NCBI RefSeq assembly: GCF_019970045.1 | Contig: NZ_JAHXYI010000003.1 | Coordinates: forward strand, 653,764 to 717,763 | From: Chryseobacterium sp. GVT01B | GTDB taxonomy: Bacteria > Bacteroidota > Bacteroidia > Flavobacteriales > Weeksellaceae | Reading direction: 5' to 3' | Length of the DNA stretch: 64,000 bases | Shown here: in pieces, positions 24,012 to 31,800 of the stretch | How positions within the stretch are numbered: the stretch's first letter is position 1 | How the letters are laid out: each line of letters starts with the position of its first letter | The notes under the pieces: generated by a model | The model's database searches: none | Seen by the model: the letters and a program-made list of their open reading frames with translations, nothing else | What the model was told of the DNA's origin: nothing | Made by a program: the position numbers and the translations under genes

Positions 24012-26042
24012 ATGAAATTCTTTAATTCCAGCACAAACTTTGAGTCAGTTCTTAAAAAATATTTTTCTTTTAAGAACGAAACCCTTTCTTTAGAGCCCTT
24101 TGCAGAGTTTTTAGAGACTATCAAAGAGGCAGACTTTACAGATGTGCTCAATTTTTTCAGAAGCAATCCTAATTTTGCTGAGAACTTTAAACACTATATC
24201 CACAATATTTTCAGAGGAAGACCTTTCAATCTTTCGTTGACGGAGGCTAATATTCTTTCAGAAAATGCCTTCTTTCCGGAGCTTAAAAAAAGAATCCTGA
24301 ACAAGGTTTTACCACCTGTTGAAAACGAAAAGACGGTGTGGTTTATGATTGACAATGTGAGTCTTAGACCTAAGAAAGATCTGAGATATCTGCATAATCT
24401 TCCTGAAAACGAGATTGACGAATTTTTAAACATGCTGGGTGCTTCAGATTTTATCCTGAAACCCAATGTGAAAAAAGAACTCATTTTCTCTATGAATATT
24501 CTTTCCTGGAGGGTTACGGGGATGGCTATGGAAGTGGAAGTGGTGAGAATGGCTCCGCAGTACAGAAATCTGGACAATCCGTTTCTTGCCCTTCAGAATG
24601 AGCTGGAAACATTAGCAGATGATCTGGAAAAAGACCCTGAACTTCAGCTTCATTCCAAAGACAGCAGATATAAACAGATTAAAATCTATGCAGAACAATG
24701 CCAGGAATTTGTAAATATTGCTTTTAAAAATTCTGCCAAATATGGTATTTCCGGAAAAATTAACCAATCCCTGCTTAAGATCCGCCAGCAGACTGAACGA
24801 ATTTATGATATTGTGCAGTTATTGGTCATTGATACTGAAGAAGATGTTCTGATAAAATCTAAACAGTTGATCTTTAATATTCTGAGCTACAAATCTCATA
24901 AAAACAATATTTCTGATCTGATCAACGATAGTACAAGGCTGATTTCCCATCTTATTACCAATCATACCGCAGAAGCCGGGGCTCATTACATCACCTCTAC
25001 CCGGAAAGAGTATATGACGATGTTCTACAAAGCGAGTGGTGGTGGAATCATTGTAGGAGCACTTTGTGTTCTGAAAATGCTGTACGGGTATATCCCGGGA
25101 AGTGATTTTTCACACGCTTTTCTATACTCGATGAACTATGCAATGGGATTTGTGATGATCTATCTGATGGGTTTTACCCTTGCTACAAAACAGCCGGCAA
25201 TGACAGCTGCTACCATGACAAAAGTATTGTCTGAGGAAGGAAAGACCCAAAGAAACAATACAGAATTTGCCCATTTGGTATCCAAATTATTCCGAAGTCA
25301 GTTTATTGCCTTTGTAGGAAATGTGCTGCTTGCTTTTCCGGTGGCGCTTGCCATTATTTACGGACTGGATGTGTTTTTCTCACAAAATCTGGCAGTAGAC
25401 AGATCAGATAAATTATTAAAAGACCTTGACCCTTTTAAATCAAAAGCGATTCTCCATGCAAGTATAGCCGGTTTTTATCTTTTTATTTCAGGGATTATTT
25501 CAGGGAATATCGGGAACAATTCCGTGTTTTACCAGATTCCGGAAAGAATTGCCAAAAACCTTTCAATCAGAAGTTTTTTCGGAAAGAAATTCGCAAAAGG
25601 ACTTTCAAAATATTATGCTAAAAACTGGCCTGGAATTGTTTCTAACTTTTGGTTCGGGGTGTTCCTTGGAGCAACAGCTCCGGTAGGGATGTTTTTCGGC
25701 CTCGATTTAGATATCAGACACATTACTTTTGCTGCCGGTAACTTTGCATTGGGACTTTATGGAAAAGATTTTTCAGTAGACTCCTATACTTTCTGGATGT
25801 CTTTTGTAACGGTTTTCCTGATTGGTTTTTTCAACTTCCTGGTAAGTTTTAGTCTATCCATGTTCCTGGCATTCCGATCCCGAAAGATGAATTTCGGACA
25901 GGTAAGTGAGATTTATAAAGAGATTTTCAGATATTTTACGAAACATCCCCTGAAATTCTTCCTTCCATTAAGCTCACGACTGGATAAAAAGGCAGATGAT
26001 CTTATGAGCAGTACCATTTCCAATAAATCTGAAGAACATTAA
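24012..26042 (+). CDS. COG4389 membrane protein (annotated 'site-specific recombinase' family)
   Basis: 676 residues. The N-terminal ~330 residues look soluble and helical (for example RQQTERIYDIVQLLVIDTEED); from about residue 345 there are several strong membrane spans (GGGIIVGALCVLKMLYGY, MGFVMIYLMGFTLATK and others). This is the SpecificRecomb family (COG4389), named after a gonococcal gene, but the polytopic membrane part and the lack of recombinase catalytic motifs speak against DNA recombination. Function is best called unknown. It follows mtgA by 13 bp. Confidence 0.75.
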   Translation: MKFFNSSTNFESVLKKYFSFKNETLSLEPFAEFLETIKEADFTDVLNFFRSNPNFAENFKHYIHNIFRGRPFNLSLTEANILSENAFFPELKKRILNKVLPPVENEKTVWFMIDNVSLRPKKDLRYLHNLPENEIDEFLNMLGASDFILKPNVKKELIFSMNILSWRVTGMAMEVEVVRMAPQYRNLDNPFLALQNELETLADDLEKDPELQLHSKDSRYKQIKIYAEQCQEFVNIAFKNSAKYGISGKINQSLLKIRQQTERIYDIVQLLVIDTEEDVLIKSKQLIFNILSYKSHKNNISDLINDSTRLISHLITNHTAEAGAHYITSTRKEYMTMFYKASGGGIIVGALCVLKMLYGYIPGSDFSHAFLYSMNYAMGFVMIYLMGFTLATKQPAMTAATMTKVLSEEGKTQRNNTEFAHLVSKLFRSQFIAFVGNVLLAFPVALAIIYGLDVFFSQNLAVDRSDKLLKDLDPFKSKAILHASIAGFYLFISGIISGNIGNNSVFYQIPERIAKNLSIRSFFGKKFAKGLSKYYAKNWPGIVSNFWFGVFLGATAPVGMFFGLDLDIRHITFAAGNFALGLYGKDFSVDSYTFWMSFVTVFLIGFFNFLVSFSLSMFLAFRSRKMNFGQVSEIYKEIFRYFTKHPLKFFLPLSSRLDKKADDLMSSTISNKSEEH

Positions 26043-26050
26043 TTAAAATA

Positions 26051-26080
26051 AAAAATGCTACCCTCGGGTAGCATTTTTCT
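26051..26080. terminator. Bidirectional terminator between COG4389 and dciA genes
   Basis: ATGCTACC (from 26055) pairs with GGTAGCAT around a CTCG tetraloop, flanked by A-run and T-run, so it works for both convergent transcripts. Confidence 0.88.
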
Positions 26081-26100
26081 ATAGATATACATTTTTGTCT

Positions 26101-26394
26101 TTATAGTATCTGAAGGTCATGAAATTTTTCTTCTCCAAATTTATCCTGAAACTTTTTCAGATAAAAGCTTTTCCGCATTTTAAAATCATGTTTCAGTAAA
26201 GGAGAATCAATCTTAATAATAATAATTTGGTTTTCTATATTCACACTTCTTATTTCGTTGAAAAGACTTTCATCAAGATAATCCTCGAGGAAATCTTTAA
26301 TGTCAAAAGCAACAAGTTTATGTTCAAAACCATAAATCCTGGCAAAAGATTTCACCAGTTCGGAGGATTGATATTCACGTTTTTTCTTCTTCAT
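26101..26394 (-). CDS. DUF721 protein, DciA-like helicase loader candidate
   Basis: 97 residues of the DUF721 family. The segment IRSVNIENQIIIIKIDSPLLKHDF matches the family's conserved beta-alpha core, and the N-terminus is basic. DciA proteins load the replicative helicase in bacteria lacking DnaC. In many Bacteroidota a DUF721 gene lies just downstream of recF; here a four-helix-bundle gene has come between the two. Identification rests on the short core and on the recF context. Confidence 0.75.
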   Translation of the reverse strand: MKKKKREYQSSELVKSFARIYGFEHKLVAFDIKDFLEDYLDESLFNEIRSVNIENQIIIIKIDSPLLKHDFKMRKSFYLKKFQDKFGEEKFHDLQIL

Positions 26395-26400
26395 AGCTGA

Positions 26401-26468
26401 GGTTCGGGTTTCGGGTTGCGTGATTCGGGGTTATGGAATTCAGGTCTTGGGTTTCGAGTTTTTTCTAT
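26401..26468. repeat. G/T-rich word-repeat arm left of the four-helix-bundle gene
   Basis: A string of related words (TTCGGGTTTCGGGTTGCG, TTCGGGGTTATGG, TTGGGTTTCGAGTT), rich in G and T on the plus strand. Its complement uses the same vocabulary (ACCCCG, ACCTCG) as the C/A-rich stretches at 26925-26954 and 40390-40860. Confidence 0.6.
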
Positions 26469-26471
26469 TTT

Positions 26472-26849
26472 TTATTGTAGATTGTTTTTATTCCAATTTT
26501 CTATGACCCATTTTTTATAAATATTAAGTTTTCCACCTAGTGTATTATATGAATTTCTTAATGTTTCAAATTCTGAAGAAGAATTGGGGTATAAGATGAT
26601 AATTTTTTCTAAATGATTAATTGTTTCATCATTACTTGCATGGCTATAAATCAGGAAGCGAATGTAGTCATTTCTGTAAGATGATCTTCCATAACCTTCT
26701 ACAATATTCGTAATCACTGAATCGGAAGATCTTCTCAGCTGGCTGCCTAATTCAAAAAGTTCATATTTAGGGAGAAGAAACGATGCTTTATGTATTTTTA
26801 AAAATAATTCAAAAGCTAATTTGTAAATTTCCAAGTTTCTATAACTCAT
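26472..26849 (-). CDS. S23-type four-helix-bundle protein
   Basis: 125 residues, the 23S rRNA-intervening-sequence / bAvd fold: SYRNLEIYKLAFELFLKIH, then LGSQLRRSSDSVITNIVEGY and RFLIYSHASNDETINHLE, which are the family's three conserved helices. Relatives occur inside 23S rRNA insertions and as accessory proteins of diversity-generating retroelements; the cellular role of the stand-alone form is not known. It breaks up the dciA-recF order and is flanked by G/T-rich words on one side and C/A-rich words on the other, which suggests arrival as a unit. Confidence 0.85.
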   Translation of the reverse strand: MSYRNLEIYKLAFELFLKIHKASFLLPKYELFELGSQLRRSSDSVITNIVEGYGRSSYRNDYIRFLIYSHASNDETINHLEKIIILYPNSSSEFETLRNSYNTLGGKLNIYKKWVIENWNKNNLQ

Positions 26850-26924
26850 ATTATTTGTGTTTTTAGGATATTAAGTTAAGATAAAAAGCATTTCGATGAT
26901 AAATAAATTTTTATCGTAACAGAT

Positions 26925-26954
26925 AAAGCTCGCATCCCGTACCTCGTATCGGCG
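26925..26954. repeat. C/A-rich word-repeat arm right of the four-helix-bundle gene
   Basis: The words GCATCCCGTACCTCGTAT and GGCGCTACACC directly adjoin the recF stop codon. They are the complementary type to the G/T-rich arm at 26401-26468 and share CATCCCGTA and CTCGTA words with 40390-40860. Confidence 0.5.
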
Positions 26955-28034
26955 CTACACCTCAAAAATAATACTTTCCTCGTTGATTTTCTTTACTACA
27001 CTTTCAGTTCTTTCTCTGTGGGTATCAGTAATGAATATCTGTCCGAAACTTTCACGATTAACAAGTTCAATTAACTGTGAAACTCTCGTGTCATCAAGCT
27101 TATCAAAAATATCGTCCAGTAAAAGAATAGGTGTTTTTTTGGTAAGTTCTTTCACAAGACTCATCTGAGCCAGTTTTAAAGAAATCAGAAATGACTTTTG
27201 CTGACCCTGAGATCCTATTTTTTTGATTAAAACATGGTCCATTTCAAAAAGAAGATCATCCTTATGGATTCCTTTTGAGGTATAGGTGAGCATACGGTCT
27301 CTTTCAATGCTTTCTTTTAAAAGATTTTCAAAAGAATCTTCCAATAAATGAGATTCATAAATAACAGACACGGTTTCTTTCCCACCGGAAATAATCTGAT
27401 AGAAATTCTGAACGATAGGGTTGAGCTGTTCTACAAACTCTTTTCTTTTCTTAAAAATTTTGGTCCCGAATCGGGTAATCGGGTCATCATAGATTTCCAG
27501 TGAATCCTTATCCCATGTTCTGTTCTTGGCAAAATATTTCAGTAAAGCATTTCGCTGCTGAATTGTTTTCTGATATTGGATGAGGTCAAAAAGATATTCT
27601 GAATCCGTTTGAGAGATCATAGAATCCAGAAACTTTCGTCGGCTTTCCCCGGAATCTGAAATGAGATTGGAGTCATACGGAGAAATCATAACACTCGGAA
27701 GGTAGCCGATATGGTCTGCAAGCCTGTCATAGCTCTTATCATTCTTTTTGATCACCTTTTTAGCCTCTTTGGGCTGGGTAATTCTGATGATATCTTCGCT
27801 GTCCTCATTCTGAATTTCAGCATCAAGCGTAAAGAAATCTTCTTCTCTTTTAATATTATTCGCATCTGTATTTCCCAGAAAACTTTTTCCTACAGATAAA
27901 TAATGCAGGGCGTCAAGAATATTGGTCTTTCCCACACCGTTATTACCCACAAAGCAATTGATCTGTGGTGAAAATTCAAATTTTTTTTCAGAGTGGTTTT
28001 TGAAATTGTAGAGGGAAAGCTTCTTGATTATCAT
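26955..28034 (-). CDS. recF: DNA replication and repair protein RecF
   Basis: 359 residues, normal for RecF. An ABC-type ATPase: Walker A GNNGVGKTN (residues 30-38), the signature region GSQGQQKSFLISLKLAQ, and Walker B PILLLDDIFDKLDD near the C-terminus. RecF loads RecA on gapped DNA together with RecO and RecR. It lies 3 bp downstream of the UbiA-like membrane protein gene on the same strand and is likely co-transcribed with it. Confidence 0.95.
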   Translation of the reverse strand: MIIKKLSLYNFKNHSEKKFEFSPQINCFVGNNGVGKTNILDALHYLSVGKSFLGNTDANNIKREEDFFTLDAEIQNEDSEDIIRITQPKEAKKVIKKNDKSYDRLADHIGYLPSVMISPYDSNLISDSGESRRKFLDSMISQTDSEYLFDLIQYQKTIQQRNALLKYFAKNRTWDKDSLEIYDDPITRFGTKIFKKRKEFVEQLNPIVQNFYQIISGGKETVSVIYESHLLEDSFENLLKESIERDRMLTYTSKGIHKDDLLFEMDHVLIKKIGSQGQQKSFLISLKLAQMSLVKELTKKTPILLLDDIFDKLDDTRVSQLIELVNRESFGQIFITDTHRERTESVVKKINEESIIFEV

Positions 28035-28037
28035 TCG

Positions 28038-28793
28038 TCAAAAATACTCCATTATTAGTAAAAATAAAAAGGGAAGTGCTGAACAAGTTTCCACCCCAAA
28101 TGAATAATAAGTGTCATCTCTTTTATTTTCAGAGAAATAGACGAAAATATAAGTTATGATGCTTGACATAAAAAAAGCTAGAGCATATGCTAATTCAAGA
28201 TAGAAAATAGAGATCATACTGCTGATGAAAACTAGTGCATAAGCAATGTATTTGGTATTCTGAACCCCTATCAGCATAGGAAAGGTCTTTACGGTGTCAC
28301 TATTCATATCCCGGATATCAAAAGGAAGCACAAGAGCGGTGATAAAGAAAAAGCTGATCAGAAAAATAGGAATACTGAACTCCGGAAGAGTGAGCCAGCA
28401 GTTGACCAGCGCCCAAACTAAGCCGACATAAAAAACTTTCAGCAGTGGGATTTTCCGGATATAAACATCGAGAAAAAAGCTATTATAAAGCAGTCCCAAT
28501 ACTACAATAATGAACCACTTCAAAAGCCTTATTTCATTATGGTTGTGAATGATTAAAAAGGCACAGATAATTCCTGCAACAGCATTGAGGACCACTATTT
28601 TGAAAAAGTGCTTGGTGTATTGGTATTTAGTATACAGATAACCACTGAAATAAGTGATGAAAATTAATGCAAAGGTAGGGAAACGGAATGTGTTTTGCTC
28701 TTTCATAAAAAATACTGCAAAAAGAGTTCCCATAAGAGAGACATAAAGTTGGCTGTCTATGACAGTTTTTTTCAGTATTTTTAAAATGTTCAT
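28038..28793 (-). CDS. UbiA-like membrane protein
   Basis: 251 residues with about eight membrane spans. LPFDIRDMNSDTVKTFPMLIG (shown in parts: DIRDMNSD at 159-166) resembles the second aspartate-rich motif of UbiA prenyltransferases, DxRDxxxD. The first motif, NDxxDxxxD, which should lie in the second span, cannot be found: that region reads ALIFITYFSGYLYTKYQ. A prenyl-transfer role is therefore doubtful and it may be a degenerate homologue. It starts 18 bp from the divergent alpha-2-macroglobulin gene. Confidence 0.65.
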   Translation of the reverse strand: MNILKILKKTVIDSQLYVSLMGTLFAVFFMKEQNTFRFPTFALIFITYFSGYLYTKYQYTKHFFKIVVLNAVAGIICAFLIIHNHNEIRLLKWFIIVVLGLLYNSFFLDVYIRKIPLLKVFYVGLVWALVNCWLTLPEFSIPIFLISFFFITALVLPFDIRDMNSDTVKTFPMLIGVQNTKYIAYALVFISSMISIFYLELAYALAFFMSSIITYIFVYFSENKRDDTYYSFGVETCSALPFLFLLIMEYF

Positions 28794-28797
28794 TTAT

Positions 28798-28805
28798 CAA
28801 AATTA
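28798..28805 (-). promoter_or_regulatory. -7 element directly at the start of the UbiA-like gene
   Basis: On the minus strand TAATTTTG matches TAnnTTTG and ends 4 bp from the ATG. It would give a leaderless or near-leaderless transcript for the UbiA-like/recF pair. It fills most of the 18-bp gap to the divergent gene. Confidence 0.45.
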
Positions 28806-28811
28806 ATATAT

Positions 28812-31800
28812 ATGAAAAGATTTTCCAAGATTTTTATGCTTTTGCTTATAATGCTCAGCTTTTCAAAGGTATCCGCACAGAAATATTATGATACCCAGTG
28901 GAAAAAAGTGGCTGAAAACAGTACGAAAGGAGCTTATAAATCTAATCTTCCCATTATTTTAGACATACAAAAACAAGCCATGAAAGAAAATAATGCATTC
29001 GAGCTGATCCGTTCTCTGAAAGCGGAGTTCAGTATTGTAAACCAAACGGTGGACGATGACCAGAACGATTCCGCTTCCCAATTTTTTAAAAAGCTTAAAG
29101 ATGCAGAAGGTAAATTAAGTGGTGAAGGCAAATTGGTATACAAAGTTTTGCTGAATGGCTTTTTCATGGATCATTACAATCAGAATTCATGGAAAATAAA
29201 CGGAAGAACCAATATTAATTCTCAGGATGTTGCACAGATTGAGACCTGGAGCAGGCTTGATTTTAAAAATTATTTGACCAAAAGCTTTCAGGAACTTGAT
29301 CAGGAAAAACCTGAAATGAAAAAGATTTCTCTGGAAAAATATAAGGATATATTTTCCGGAACGGTTGATATCGCGTATTTCCCAACATTGTCTGATTGGT
29401 ATGCCATAAAGAAAGTAGAGTTTTTATCTGAAAACAATATTTTCACAAAAAATGAACTGACAGCAAACCGTACTGCAATCAATGCAACTTATGATGAACT
29501 GATTGCTCAGAATAAGGGAAATGCAAAGCTGTACTTCATGAAAGAAAAGATTACAGAGAATTGTAACTTCAATCACTGTAAAGATAAACTTGAGCAGCTT
29601 CAGAATCTTTTAAAATCTAATGTAGAAGGAGATTATAAAGTGATGATCATGGGAGAGATCATGGATGAGCTCGTTGGCAAAAAGAAACCTAAAGAAGCTA
29701 TTGCACTGGCGGCTCAGGCTAAAAATGAATATCCGAAATCTCCATTTATTGAGAATATCAAAAGTAAAGAAGCTCAGATTGTAAATCCATATCTGACTTT
29801 AAAATATGAAGCTCAGACCCAGAATAACCTTCCGATTCATTTTGTTGCACAATATCAGAACGTGTCAGAATTTACCCTGAATATTTATGAAGTAAAAGAT
29901 GATTTTACATCACTGCTTCAATATGTTCAGAACTCTTATTCCAATACTTTTGGAAAGCTGAAAAAGAATCTGGTAAGGAAAGAAGTATTCCAGCTTCCTG
30001 ATCCTAAAGATTATCAGAATCATAAAACTTCACTGGAAGTGAAACCGCTTCCTTCAGGAGTATATGTAGCAGAATTTACGGTTGCCGGAACTGACATGAA
30101 AGATTCAGACTCCAGACAGAATTTTTACTTCCTGGTATCCGGAAACAGAATTATTTATCAGTCTAAAACAGACAGAAATCCTCTTTCTGATGAGTTAAAG
30201 TTGGTGAATAGTGAAAACGGAAAACCACTGACGAATGAAGGACTTCGTTTTTATGAATTTGTTTCCAATAAAACATTAAATAAAATTGAGGGTAAAACCA
30301 ATGAAAATGGAGTATTTAAATTCCCTTCTACTGAAAGTAAAGAGTACTACCGGACTTTCCTGATCCAGCAGCCTAAAACCAATGATTTCCAGATCATGCA
30401 GGTGTATGGAAACAGAGGGTCTGCTGAAGACTATAATCCTAACAAACAAACCCGTTCAACGGCTCAGATCTTCATAGACAGAGGAATCTACCGTCCCGGA
30501 CAGACTGTTTATTTCAAAGTTATTAATACAAATATCAATAAAGAAGTTGAATCTGTTCTTTCTGGATTAAAACAAAAAATAACTTTATTAAATACCAATA
30601 GTGAAGAGGTTTCTTCGCAGGAATTTACCACCAATGAGTTTGGCTCATATCATGGAAGCTTTATTCTTCCGAAAGGAAAACTGAATGGTAATTTTTACCT
30701 GAGAATAGATGGAGAAAGCCAGGGATATAAAAATTTCAGAGTAGAAGAATACAAAAGACCGAAGTTTGAAGTCACCTTCGATCCGGTAAAAGAAGAATAC
30801 AAATACGGACAGACCATAGAACTGAAAGGAAAAGCAGTAATGTTCTCCGGTGTTCCGTTGAATAATACCACAGTAAACTATGAAATTAAGAAACAGAATA
30901 TCAGATGGAGATATTTCAGCTGGTATCCACAGGACAATGATAATGAAAACTCAATTCTGGGCGAAGCAAAGACCAATGAAAAAGGAGAATTTATTATCCG
31001 TCTGGAGCTTAAAAAAGATGATAAACTGGAAGGGATACAAATTGATAACTATGCCATCAATGCATCCGTTACAGACATTAATGGGGAAACACAGACTGCA
31101 AATACTCAATTGAAAGTAGCATCCGTTTCTCATTACATTCAGGCAGAAAATATTGCCAATACTTTTACTGGTGAAAATGTAAAAGTAAAGGTGGAAACCA
31201 AGAACTATAACGATCAGAATCTTAAAAAATCATATCAGGTTAAGTTATCAAAACTGACCGCTCCTGACAGAATTTTCAGAGATAATTTCAAATCTGACGT
31301 GCAGAATCTTCCGAAATATTCAAAAGAAGAGTTCATCAGCAAATTTCCGCATGATCTTTTTGATGAAAATGATGAAATCAAGAACTGGAAAACAGAAAAA
31401 GTATTGGTTGAAAAACAACAGCAGCCATCTGCAGATAATGCTCAGCTAACAACAAATCTTGATTTAGGAAAACTGGAAGCTGGAGATTATCAGCTGGAAC
31501 TTTTCAATATCGAAGGGAGAGACACTATAAAAGCAGCTCAGAATTTCAGTGTCTGGGATAAAACCTCTTTAAAACCAACTCAAAAAACATTCCTTACAGT
31601 GATTGCTCCGAAAGAAGAATTATCAAGAGGAGAAAAGGCCAAAGTGTATGTGTTCTCAGCAATTCCTGATGCATTAGTGAATGTTTTTGTTCAGGATGGA
31701 TCCGGAAAAACGGTTTCAGAAGTTCATCAGATCAAAAAAGGAATATTAGAATATACTGCTGAAATTCCTAAAGATAAAAGTGTATCAGACCTGAACCTCC

